Below are positions 1-10,684 of a stretch of DNA of 64,000 nucleotides, piece after piece. Location: positions 828,388 through 892,387 of the forward strand of contig NMRA01000042.1 of assembly GCA_002633005.1 (NCBI GenBank), given 5' to 3'. The notes below the pieces were generated by a model that was not told the origin of the DNA, did not search any database, and saw only the letters and a list, made by a program, of their open reading frames with translations. The translations under genes were made by a program, and so were the position numbers. Numbering within the stretch: position 1 is the stretch's first letter; each line of letters starts with the position of its first letter. The stretch is from Phoronis australis. Its lineage: Eukaryota > Phoronida > Phoronidae.

Positions 1-1155
1 TGCCGGGTACTTGGGTGGCCGATGCCAGTTACTCCTTTGTCAATTTCTGGCAGACTGCTTAATCCTGGCCTGTGCATGCACTGGTTTGTGGTGCTACATC
101 TGATGGCACGCGTGCCGGAGCCGAACCGTTCGGTGTGGGCCCTGTCTTTCGACTGTGGTTCAAAAGATGTACAGTCCTTACCTCCGCCATTTGTAAGTCA
201 ATCGACCGCGTCTTCTGCTGTAAAAACTTATGCAAGTGCCGCTCGAGCACCATTGAAGGCTCCTGTACTTCCGTCAGCTACAGTACCTCAAGCATTAGAG
301 TCCGCCATAGACTCCCATTTTCATATTGATCGTTTAACAGCAGCCTATCGTTCAAAAGGCAATATTTGCAACAACCGTTTCCTGTCCATACCGGACCTTA
401 CTGATGCGACCCTTCACCGTTCGTCGTCGCATCCTATTAAACTAGTGGGTGGCATCATTGTTTTTTGCGATCCAGCGGAATACCATCGTCGCTCTATTAA
501 GGATTATGTAAGAGCTCTTCCTCAAGGGTTCAAGGCGGTGGTAGGTGTGCACCCAAAACAAGTAAGCAATTTCTCGGAGGCTGCCAGAACAACACTCTTT
601 CAGCTTCTCCGGGAAACTTCCGTCGCTGGTCTTGGCGAAATAGGATTTGAACAGTCCCTGGGTAACGAACGTGAACAGGCTCGGTTCATTGAAGATCTGC
701 TCCGGGACTTCGCAAATCTTACTCGTCGCCATGGAAGTGTGAAGGACAAGACTTTGGTTTTCCATATCCGTTCGGCCTCCCCTGGTTCCCACTATGACTG
801 GGGCTTCCGAACCGTGTTCAACATCGTTGCAGATATTCTTCCGTCGACCCAAAGGATCCACCTTCACACTTTTACGGGGGATACCAATGCTGTTGTGAAT
901 TTTTGCCGACAGTTCCCGAACTGCTATTTCGGGTTCTCCGGCAACTGTAATACCTTCACAAGATGGCAGGTTGATGCTTTGCGGAAGGTACCTGAAGATC
1001 GTCTCCTTTTAGAGACCGACGCGCCTCACTTGTCATTGAAGGAACGCCCAAATTATCCTCAGTTCGTTGGAGAGGTGGCTGAGGTGGTGGCCAAACATCG
1101 CGGCACGACTGTTGCACAAGTCCTTCGTCAGACCGCTAGGAACGCCCGCCGATAG
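1..1155 (+). CDS. TatD-like metal-dependent nuclease ORF, 5' partial
   Basis: The frame is open from base 1; the first Met is at 22 (377 aa from there), so the true start may lie outside. The C-terminal ~280 residues form a TatD-type amidohydrolase-fold DNase. Residues counted from Met22: HxH pair H99/H101 (DSHFHID), GVHP around H177, GEIG with E206, HIR at H248, HTFTG with H282, FGFSGN near 304, and LLLETDAPHL with D333. All usual metal-binding positions of TatD enzymes are present, so the domain looks intact. The first ~95 residues are low-complexity (Ser/Ala/Pro) and unrecognised. No intron is visible. A polypurine tract and candidate LTR start about 600 bp downstream, so this may be a transposon-carried ORF rather than a host TATDN gene. 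The family call is strong; the origin is inference. Confidence 0.85.
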   Translation, partial: CRVLGWPMPVTPLSISGRLLNPGLCMHWFVVLHLMARVPEPNRSVWALSFDCGSKDVQSLPPPFVSQSTASSAVKTYASAARAPLKAPVLPSATVPQALESAIDSHFHIDRLTAAYRSKGNICNNRFLSIPDLTDATLHRSSSHPIKLVGGIIVFCDPAEYHRRSIKDYVRALPQGFKAVVGVHPKQVSNFSEAARTTLFQLLRETSVAGLGEIGFEQSLGNEREQARFIEDLLRDFANLTRRHGSVKDKTLVFHIRSASPGSHYDWGFRTVFNIVADILPSTQRIHLHTFTGDTNAVVNFCRQFPNCYFGFSGNCNTFTRWQVDALRKVPEDRLLLETDAPHLSLKERPNYPQFVGEVAEVVAKHRGTTVAQVLRQTARNARR

Positions 1156-1750
1156 TATTAAGCTGTAGGCTCGTCGACGGTGATTCCAGCGTGGTTTTGT
1201 TTTGTGTAGTAGCATAGCTAGTTAAATTTTAATAGTTCACTTGAAGTAGCAAAAAGCTACCAGTTATTACCTTTAACATTCCTTTTAAAATTTGTTTTTT
1301 TTCAGTCACTTCAAAACAAAAAATAAAAGAGGCTGATCCAGGGATACTCGTTCGCGGGTAGGTCTGTTCAGTTTCACCAAACTATGCTACCTTATTGTTA
1401 TCTGTTGTGTTAAGTTGATTATCAGTTTCTTTGTTAATTAAGTTGACAATTAGGGTACTCAACGTTCAGTTTTTTTTTATTATTAGCTCATTTTGTTTTT
1501 TTCGTTGTTTTGACTTTTTGCCAAGAATTGGCACTTTTCCTCACATTTTTAGTCGTAAGTTAGGATCCTCAGTCACATTTTTTTTTATAGTTTAGTTACC
1601 GGGCGCCATTGTTGTACTATCATGTCTCATGCTTGAGGCTGTTTGTCCACTAATTAGTAGGTAGGGGGGAATAGTTATAGTTTTTTTTAGTTCCTGTTCA
1701 CATTCACTCCTCATTGTTTCTTTTTCCAATCAGTTCATTTAGTCATTTTT
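1156..1750. other. T-rich non-coding spacer after TatD ORF
   Basis: No credible ORF. The plus strand is rich in poly-T runs. The spacer separates the TatD stop codon from the polypurine tract at 1751, as the 3' untranslated part of an LTR element would. Confidence 0.4.
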
Positions 1751-2012
1751 AGAGAGGGGAGGAATGTCGTGAACCTAGGTAGGTATTCGTTGTCCAGTTT
1801 CAATGTCGTCCGTCCTTGTTCGTATGAGTGTTATGGTCGTCCAGATATAGTTATTGTCACGTGACTGGGGAGTTGCCTGCTGGTGTGGATCTTCGCTCTC
1901 TCGTGTGTTGTCCTCCATGGAAAGAGGACGTATTTCTGACAGCGTGTATAAGTCAAGGAATGGACAAGGGTGAGTAGCCTGAAAAGAACCTAAATAGCCA
2001 CCATTCACTACA
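1751..2012 (+). mobile_element. Polypurine tract plus candidate LTR (Gypsy-like)
   Basis: Bases 1751-1764 are a pure purine run (agagaggggaggaa) followed at once by TGTCGTG at 1765. A matching end, CACTACA, closes at 2012, giving a 248-bp candidate LTR whose ends form a 7-bp inverted repeat with one mismatch. A TATAAG lies near 1945. A purine tract abutting a TG...CA repeat is the usual 3' end of an LTR retrotransposon. The 5' LTR would lie left of the window, so the call rests on this end alone. Confidence 0.4.
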
Positions 2013-3838
2013 GTGTGAATAACTCGAGAACAATAGTCAGAACAAGAAATGGTAGCACAAGTGCTACTCCAAGAACTGTATGATGACACTTGGCTTTCCT
2101 CAATTTTCAACTGCAGCCCACTGATCGCTTTTCCATTCGAGGTGAAAGTTTTAACGAAGTTGCGGTAAGTGAGAGAGGCTAGCCCCGGTAGTTAATCTGC
2201 AAGTGAAACTTCGCTTAAAATACTAAATAGTAGGATTTAAGTGCTAGTCCACGAGAGCACCAGCCATCCAGCAGCAAGGTGGGGGTCAACCAATTTTCAC
2301 CAAATTTGCCACATAGGTAGTCCTATGGGATCCATTAACAGTGGTAAAATATTTCCTCAAAATATTACATTTTACCAAAGTTATAGGCTCAAACACATTT
2401 TATGGCTTCGCAGTCATGTTTTCACGGCATAAAAACTGTCCAGTTTTAACTCTTTATATTTTTCCTTGAATGAAAGCTACTGAACTATTATTCACTTGGA
2501 ATTGTTTAGTGGTGCCTATGGATTGTTATACTGATGTCGTGAAAAAAAGATTCCGATTGACCACCCTCATTTAGTAGTTTTACTACACTGCCCCCCCGTT
2601 ATGCCATTTTGAGGTTATGTTCAGTATCCTGCTGTACCAAATATGCCCCCACTGCTATGAGACTGAAACTTGGCCAAAATGTTGACAAAACATGTTACTT
2701 TCATTGCATAAAATAAAAACTTTGTCAGCCAGTTTATTAGTTTTTCATTTTGACACCTCAAATGTACTAAAATGAGAAATTTTCAAATATGTGAGATCGA
2801 TGCGTGAGAACGTAAAATCAGATTGTCCTTCATGTTTTCGATATCTTGCAACGAATTTGTTCCTCCTGAGTGTTTTAAATGTGTTTCTACTAACCACTTA
2901 GGGCTACAGTACTCCTAGATACCATACATGGCTCCATTTTGTAAAAAGCCGATTATGTCCTCCACAGTGAACAAGGTTAGACACGAACTCGACAAATGTA
3001 GGTTATTATAATTTACGGTTGTTATGGTTTGCAATTTCTTCATGGGTATTTCTTCACACATATTCAAGTCAGATTTTTTGTTGATCAAATGTTCATGCGA
3101 TGCATTGTAATATCAAATGAATGATAAGTTTGGTGGCATAATCGCGGTTTTTCCCACGACTTAAAACAAAAGACTGCAGAAATTTTCCTGACGGAATACC
3201 GGGTTTGCAGTTCTCTAAAAACATTCGAATGACCATGCGTGCACCCAGGGAGGGAGTTCAAGCCCCCCGCCTCATTTGGTGAAGTGAGCAAAAAGGTCCG
3301 CCTCTGAGAAACAACAAGTCTGAGAAAATGAGATAAAAGTCCATTAAACAAGCACAAACGCGCAATTCACAGTGGTGTTACCTTTTTTTTAGTCTGCTGG
3401 TTTTTGTTACCAAAAGGTCCACAACGCCACGAATTCGAGCCCCCCATAATAAAGGCTGGGTGCGCACATGGGAATGACAAGACTCCACTGTCCACCCAGC
3501 GGTTTTCCTTTGTTGTGTCATTGTTGGATATAACGACACAGGTCGCATGGATATAGAACCTCGCATACATCAGACCGTTTCCGATAAATTATCTTTATTA
3601 TAACAACGGGAACAATGAAGATGCTAATCTATTGTTCTCTATGCGACTAGATTTCCCGTGGATGACCACAGACGAGGAATCCAAAAGTATCCACAAACAA
3701 TGACCACGCACCTCAGTAACTATTAATGCGAACACAAATCCTTTCCGTGGAACCTAAACACCAAATTTTTATGTCCATGTACTGTGTTGTATTGCTCATG
3801 GTACGGGTTCAGACTCCATTGTATTAAGATTCAATAAA
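2013..3838. other. Intergenic DNA without recognisable genes
   Basis: Only short scattered ORFs. A stretch at about 2560-2720 (run of C near 2590, then a gttatg motif) weakly resembles 25400-25500 and may be an old dispersed repeat. Confidence 0.4.
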
Positions 3839-4119
3839 CTTAAGGTAACTGACCGGGCACCAAGGCCGTGTGAGCGCATGCTAATTCAGTGTTTGCTGAC
3901 AAAAAGCTGTTGTGAAACAGTAACTCGATTTCATATGCTATGGTCACATGTTAGAGGAATGTTTATTTAGATATTCAAATACATTATTCACATCATTGTT
4001 ACTATACAACTTTTGCCCTGATGGTTCTGTAAAAGGGCAACTTGACTTCACGACCCCCGACACGTAAATAGATTAATTTTGCAGTTTCGTGGCTAATTCA
4101 CCAAAATAATTACGTGCAC
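3839..4119 (+). mobile_element. Left piece of an interrupted repeat-family copy
   Basis: About 280 bp resemble 21690-21965 inside the TTAA-flanked element further right: shared tracts include ggccgtgtgarc, tttgctggcaga-like text, tgccctga and gcagtttcgtggctaattc. Similarity stops exactly where the 5.95-kb element begins (4120) and resumes at 10071. The outer left end is not recognisable here. Confidence 0.7.
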
Positions 4120-4724
4120 CATAGACATCACATAGACCGGGCGCACGCCACTCAGATAAATGAAGCTCACGTTGTCAATATGACGCCATATTGGAGAGTG
4201 TTACACATGACAAAAATGGCGGAAAACAATGGGAGCCCTACGGCATCAATCAGAAAATGCGGGGGCTCGTAGTGTTATGCCTGCAGCCAAAGAGTTAATT
4301 TTTTTGGTCCAGCCCTCGAGTCATGGGTTTTTTGGTTCAGCCATGGAGCTTAGTGGTGCTGCAACTAGGTTTTTATGTTCTGCCACCATTGTTTAAGCGG
4401 AGCAACTATGCATTGTTTCCACATCAGTCTTGGTGATTGAGGACATACAAGATCAATTAAAAAGACAATTATTGACCAGCATATGCTGTTATCCAATGAT
4501 GATCCTGTTTGTTAATTGTAATTAAGTAAATATTTGGCATTAATGAAAATCATAAGTATTTTTACTCGTACTGAAAAACAACATCCCCGAACTTTCTCAC
4601 CAGCCTTCAAAATCAGTACATCTAAATGAATAATGTTCTTTATTGAAATATATACTGCTTTAAAAACTCATTTCTTAACATGTATTTCAAAATCAGATGT
4701 TTTCTGTTATATCAAAACAAATAC

Positions 4725-7650
4725 CTGCAAAATCTGTACTTATAGTCTAGACGCATTTCTGGAAAATGTGCATGTTAGAGGCATTTTTTAGTAAAAGTGG
4801 AGAACCTATCTTTTTAGTATAATTATGGTATGCTGATTTCGATTATGCCTGTTCCCAAGCTGGATTTTGAGTTTTTGACCATCTAATTTGCATAAACAAA
4901 ATAGCCGCCAAACCAACAAGATAAGAAACATTCGTAAGTTCAGGAGTACAATACGAGATGAATAATTAGGAAATTTATGCTTCAAAAACATACTATAAGT
5001 GTGTTTAGATCACTTAAATTTAAGAGCATATTAATGAACGTCATTATATTCCCCAATTATGCTAATTAGCCTCTGCCATTACCAAAAAATTCAAATTTCG
5101 ATGTAACTTTATCAATTTGCAGGCAAACATGACAACTAAGGTGTCTATACCTATGTTTTGAAGGTCTAGAAAAATCATTATGACACATGTGAAGCTTTTT
5201 ATTTCATCTTCACTAAGTTACAAATGCTCATTAATAAAGTCTGAAAATTAAATTAGAAATCATAATCATCAATGCTTTTTTGCGAACATCTCACTATTTA
5301 GATAAGACATAAAAGTATTGTAAACATAACAACATGACTTTTAAATACTGTTGTAAAGAGATGCATGGCCATATCGTCCCATTTTGGACAGGAACATACC
5401 GTCCTCACAGTCGACCAAGCACTCTGCTGCAGATTAATGGAGCTTACGTGGTCGGTCCCAGAATACCAAAATATGTTAATACAGTACCTCGTTTAGTGGC
5501 TCTTCACATATCAATGAACTTTATCAAGGCCATAGAAGATCACATGAGTGATTCCGGAATAGCTGAGGTGTGTATAGAGAGTGCAATACTTGGTCAAGAC
5601 CTATGGAACTGGTCCTCAGTGGAAAGTCGTACAGCAAANTTGCGCACTGGAGATAAATCTTCACTTGCCGAAGTATTAATAGTTAACACATCGACTGTCC
5701 TGAAACAATTCAACTTCATGACTCGCCCGCTTGTCTCATTATTGATGGCGAAGCATTGCTGGTAGCTCTTGGGAAGCTTGATGGTGATGTGACCTTCGAG
5801 AACCTGGCTGATTCATTCATGAAAACAGTGCTAAACATTGGATTTCGATATCATAAAATTGTCATTGTATTTGACAGATACAGACAAGAAACTATGAAAT
5901 ACACAACAGGAAAACAGCGTAATAAAGGAATACAGAAAATCAGGTGATTTTTGGAAGGCCGTGGTGTACCTCTTCCTCAAAACTAGTCAAATTTTCGGGC
6001 ACTGGCTGATAATAAAGAAGACCTAGCACATTTCTTATCAGGGGATCTGTGTTTGTAGACGCCTGAAGATAAAGAGTTTATGGTTGCAGGAGGGTTCAAA
6101 GATGAGCTGGAAGTAAATTAAATCATCTAAGGTTATGGCTGATTTGAGGACTCTGAAATCCACACATGAAGAAGCAGATGCAAGATTGGTACTGCATGCT
6201 GTCCACAGTCAGTCGTATTTCCAGGGACCCCCGATGTTCTATTTCTTCTGGTATCGCACTTCCAACAAATGCAAAGTGAGCATATCTGTATGATGTCAGG
6301 CACATCAAAGAAGTGTCGATATATACATACTGAAGCACTTTTCAACAAACTACTAAGAGACTCAGCAACATCCTTGTTTGCTTTTCATGCCGTGACACCA
6401 ACTCGTACTTTGCCAATCATACGAAACAATCATCATGGAAGGTGTTCCTGGACCATCACAGATTGCTTAAGAACCCCTGCATTGGTGAAATCACTGAGCA
6501 AATTACGGTGGCTTCAGAAGTATTTGTCTGCAGAATATACAACAGGACCTGTAGATGTAGCACGCCATTTACTATTCTCCAACCCCGTGAACCCAGAAGT
6601 CCTTCCCCCTAACCCATAATGCCCACCGTTTCCATCTGATGAGAGTGCACTATCAGGTCAAGGTATGGCGAAATGATCATTATTCCATACCTGAGCTCCC
6701 AGCACCCTCTGATATGGGAGGGACACACAAACTTATGCTTGCAGCCCATACTGATGACACAGAGTTCTATCCCAGACAGCTGCCTAAAGATGGTATTGTG
6801 TGCATGCCAGAAACAACGCAACAGCAGACAATGCATATCATTATGCTCATGCCAGCAGCACATTCCTTGTATGCACACAGTTTGTTTTGCCTGGCTTTAG
6901 GCATGTTAAAAAGTAACAAAAAGTGAATGCTAAAACTGTGTTCAGCAGGCCTGAAAATAATTCATGCAACTGAGAATTTAATGTCTTCAATAGCAATAAC
7001 TATATTGATTTTTTATGAATGGAAGATAACGGGATAGTGTAAACATTTGTCCTATATTCCATCAAACTAGTGACACCTTGCTTGACGAGCATTGCAGATT
7101 AATGACTATTTTTTCCACATTCTGAAAGTATACATCTATAACCCAATAAATATGAAATAAATTGTTCCAAAAAATGTCTTTAGCATGTTTGTTGACCATG
7201 AAAATATAAGTATAAACAACTCATTTTTCAAGTTAGCCTGCAGGAACACAAACTTAAGACACAAATTACATTGTATGGTAATGGCGGCACCTAATTTGCA
7301 TAATTAGTTTTCAGAATTGCATTTTTTAGTGTTCAGAAGTGATTATTGCTCAAGAAGTATTTATAAGAAGTGTACAGGTGAGACATTTCACCATTTTAAA
7401 TGGTATATGGTGATTTCTATTACAAAAATACATCTGAACTTGACAATTTGGCCGCCATTTTGTTTATGCAAATTAGATGGTCAAAAATGCAAAATTCGGC
7501 TTGGGAACAGGGTTAGTTGAATTCGCCATACCTTGATTGTGTGAAAAACTCTTGTTCCCAACTTTTACTAAAAAATGCTTCTAGAACCTTATACAGGGCT
7601 CTTTTCAGGAAATGCGTCTAGACTATTATATGTCGAAGTTGATGTTGGAA
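4725..7650. repeat. Long inverted repeat flanking a decayed ORF
   Basis: The left arm (about 4725-5240) and right arm (about 7060-7650) are inverted copies roughly 500-600 bp long with indels. Shared landmarks, reading the right arm in reverse, are tagtctagacgcattt, gcattttttagtaaaagt, gaccatctaatttgcataaa, tgccattacca and gcaggc. The matching ORF fragments on opposite strands both encode FCLCKLDGQK. The arms bracket only the pseudogene at 5334-6926. Confidence 0.75.
5334..6926 (+). pseudogene. Decayed multi-copy invertebrate ORF (HEEADxR family)
   Basis: Frames shift at about 5730, 6250 and 6340-6620, with stops near 6050 and 6120 and one N at 5639. Reading through gives, in order, LLQINGAYVVGPRIPKYV, CLIIDGEALLVALGKLDGDV, FRYHKIVIVFDRYRQET, a basic stretch ending GIQKIR, ALADNKEDLAHFLSGD, VAGGFKDELEV, THEEADARLVLHA (about 6161-6200), MMSGTSKKCRYI, and MRVHYQVKVWRNDHY before ELPAP. 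From memory, proteins with this motif order occur as large unnamed families in cnidarians, amphioxus and other invertebrates. The paired acidic residues recall nuclease-like folds, but I cannot assign a function. It is flanked by long inverted repeats and looks mobile. Confidence 0.7.
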
Positions 7651-9980
7651 ATTTTGCAGATTTGCACCGCTTTCTTACGAGCTCAATTGTTTTGCGATTC
7701 AAAACTTGCGCAAAAAGTAAAGTGCATACTAGTAATCAAAATATCAGACCTGTATGACTGAATTGCGCGACCAAGCTATAGTATACCCAAAACACAGAAT
7801 TTCCCACTCGAAACCAAGTGGAAATTAAATTTAAGTTGTTAAATGCATTTATCGTCATTATTTTGACATTTGTCTCTTTATTTTGACATCAGTCCTTAGG
7901 TTTTATTAAGCATTACTCATCTCTATTTATAGCCTCAAGGGCCTGCTTATGTATTCATACATTTCTCTATGCGACACCTGATTGGTCGCCCGTATTTCCT
8001 TTGTTCAGTTCAACGTGGTCTCTCTCATTCAGCCACCTACCTCGTCATCTACAAGACCTACGTTCGTTCTCTGCATTTTTTCCCCACCCCCCATCCCGGG
8101 TGTTGGTTCTTCTTTCTCTTTTCTCAGTTTTTCACAAGGTCTAAATTTAATGTCAAAAATTTTCAGCCCATGATAAAAATTACCTCACGTCCGTGAAAAC
8201 CTGTCTCGTCATTATTCAACAGCTCCTCCACAACAGGGGGTTAGGATAAGCAGATATGGTACCCGCAATTGGTGATCTTTCAACAATGTTCGATACGAGG
8301 ATGTTTAGGTATCATGGGGGGTCACCTGAGTTGGCGCGCGGCAAGGGAAATCTTGCATTTTCAATATATGCTGTAATTAGGGAGTGAAATTACTGAGCGG
8401 CGTGCAGACCAGGAATATGGTGTGGGAGAGTTGCGCTGAAGCGAAAACGATCACTATTTTTTAACAGGCCTTCATTCAGTTGCCCAAATTAGCAACTCTG
8501 GCCATTTTTGCACTGCTCGTGCCAGGATATATCTGGCTACTGAACTGCATGAAGACCAATCCAAAATACTTGGCCACATGTTAAGAATCTTCCGATCGCA
8601 GCCAAATTTTCTTACTATCAAAGTCAAAATTGATACCGAGAGAAGGCCAAGCGTGCATGAGAGAATTTACTTTAAATTTCTCGGCTGAGGGACGTGCAGT
8701 ACGTATATCTGATTAAGGGCGGAGAGGGGCTGATCTCTTAGTTAGCACATAATTTAACGGTATGGGGAAACTACAAAATGCCAACAAGTGCCTGGCACTT
8801 GATTGGGGGGACTTCAGATCCATGAGAGAGGAATATTTGTATGTTGGAAATCCCGAGTAATGCACAGGAAAGAACTGAGTCAGTGTTCTTTGCTTTTTAC
8901 ATCACGACCTTCTCCCCTTGAGTCTAACTAGGTTGTATAGCACAACAAGTTGGGCGGATGACCGGTGCATGGGCGGCGCAGCAATGAAAAAAGTGGGGAG
9001 CTATAGCTCCCCCAGACCCCTATGGTGCACCGCTCATGCTCTGTAGCCAATATCTTAGTACACTGACGATTCAGAATTCCATTTGGCAATTAGGGAAGAA
9101 GGGTCAGCTCTCTTTTGTTCGATAATTGGTCTAATCTCCGATAACATGGTACATGTTTGAACATAAACCAATAACATTTCTGAATTCCCCATCAAATGCT
9201 CAGATCATGCTTATAGTTTTTGAATCACCAAAATCGCCCAAACACCATTGAAGATAAAAAAATCTATTCTGTCGAACGTACCAACGCACTGGTTTTGACT
9301 GTGATCGGTAATAAGTCTTGTAGATAATTGAACTACATGCTGTTATACCAGAGAAAAGACTGTGCTTGGCAGTTAACAAAGGAGCTAGATGTTATCACAC
9401 GCCCGCAACCGTTGTATGTCTGGTGAAGTCACTGAACGTGATCTTTAAAAACTTCAATGTCACTTATTTACATGACCCCAATGAGGTCAGTTTTCACAGT
9501 AGTTCCCATTAAATTTAGACCCTCATTAAAAGTGACCCAGGTCATATTTTAATTTTAGAAAGTTACCCGGGGTCATTGTTCAGACTGAAAAGTCTCCTAT
9601 TGGGGCACCACAAAAGTACGTCCCAAGTGAATAATACGTCTCCCGGATATAATGTATTTGCATCAAGCGACATGAATTAAATGTTAAATTTGCGCGATCT
9701 TACTGGTTTCTTTTGAAAAAACGAAAAAATAAAACGCTTGCAGTGGATTGACAAGCATGCAACCGCTCAGGCAACTCGAGAATCTTACTCACTGGTTGTG
9801 ATCTTCCATTAGCTTGATATTCTCCCTATCGACTGAATGACTCTTAAAAATGCATATAAGTACTACGTCACATGTTTGTTTTATGTTTCTGGAAAAAATC
9901 ACTCTTCAGTCTCTTTATTTGTTAGATATTGCGCTTTGAAAAGGGCAATTTGCGCTGTTTGTTTACACGACAAATAGCCG
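7651..9980. other. Interior of 5.95-kb element, no gene seen
   Basis: Only short ORFs without recognisable domains. It includes a pyrimidine-rich stretch around 8060-8140 and, at about 8465-8515, a short sequence (ttcagttgcccaaat...gcaact) that recurs at 23645-23690. Confidence 0.4.
8955..9050 (-). repeat. Short MITE-like repeat, single copy
   Basis: About 75 bp running from gggcggcgcagcaatg through ggggagctatagctcccc to ggtgcaccgctcatg. Its reverse complement matches each unit of the tandem pair at 22890-23040. The centre is palindromic (gggagctatagctccc). Confidence 0.6.
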
Positions 9981-10070
9981 TGTCATGTGACTAGTAACAC
10001 TCTCCAATATGGCGTCAAGTTGTCAGCTGCAGTAGCGCGTGCGTCCAGTCTATAGTATAAGATGTCTATG

Positions 10071-10684
10071 ACGTACACATTATTTTTCTGGCTCTCTAGT
10101 ATTGTCTTTTCGTGACTGGAGGTTTAGTTTATGTTCGTGATGTTCAGTCCCGGCTGCCGCGACGGGCCCAATCGGGTTGCGAGGCACTGGCAGGGATAAC
10201 AAGCGTTTGGTGTGTTTAGAAACGAAAAAATCGCAAGTCTAAAAGTACAACACACAGCTATCTTTCATGTCTGTATTTCAAGGAAGAATGATTCGAATTT
10301 ACCAAACAGACCCAAACTCCCACAATCGACCTTGACCGAACTCTGTAGGCTACCGTACGTTCAAATACCTATAAATCTGTAGCAGTGAAATAAAACAGCA
10401 CGTTTGCTCAAGAACTCGATCTATTTGTAAGGGTTTCACATGGAAATCTGATGATTTATTGGTGTAAAACGATGCATTCAAGCAATAAGTTGACACCTGA
10501 GTCATGTTGTGAACGGCTGAACAGACTGCGTTTGAACCGATAACGTCATTGGTTAATTTCAACACCTTCATCTGCCATCAGTTGTCAGGTAAAACAACTG
10601 AACTTGCTGTTATCGAGTGGAACTACTCAACCTACATTCATTTGACACAAAATAGGTTGTTTTTTGGGTGGCATTCTCCTTTAA
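10071..10684 (+). mobile_element. Right piece of interrupted TTAA-type element
   Basis: Similar to 21965-22648: shared tracts include gtttatgttcgtgatgt, ggcagggataac/ggccaggataac, tggaaatctgatgatttattggtgt-like text and the terminus gggtggcattctccttt followed by TTAA (10681-10684). The start coincides with the target duplication of the 5.95-kb insertion. It abuts LINE ORF1-like sequence on the right. Confidence 0.75.

Larger units (their letters stand above)
4120..10070. mobile_element. 5.95-kb DNA transposon with TIRs and 8-bp target duplication
   Basis: The ends are catagacatc (4120-4129) and its exact complement gatgtctatg (10061-10070). Imperfect inverted similarity continues inward for about 95 bp, including gacgccatattggagagtg on both sides (about 4180-4210 and 9995-10015). 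Flanks are ACGTGCAC (4112-4119) and ACGTACAC (10071-10078), an 8-bp target duplication with one mismatch. The paralogous uninterrupted site near 21950-21965 reads cacgtgcacattac, which supports this as the empty site. An 8-bp duplication fits hAT or P-type elements; no transposase is recognised. It contains the inverted-repeat unit at 4725-7650. Confidence 0.82.

Noticed and set aside
3250-3460. Two tRNA-like B-box matches (gagttcaagccccc and aattcgagcccccc)
   Set aside because: No matching A box at the right distance and no cloverleaf pairing seen.
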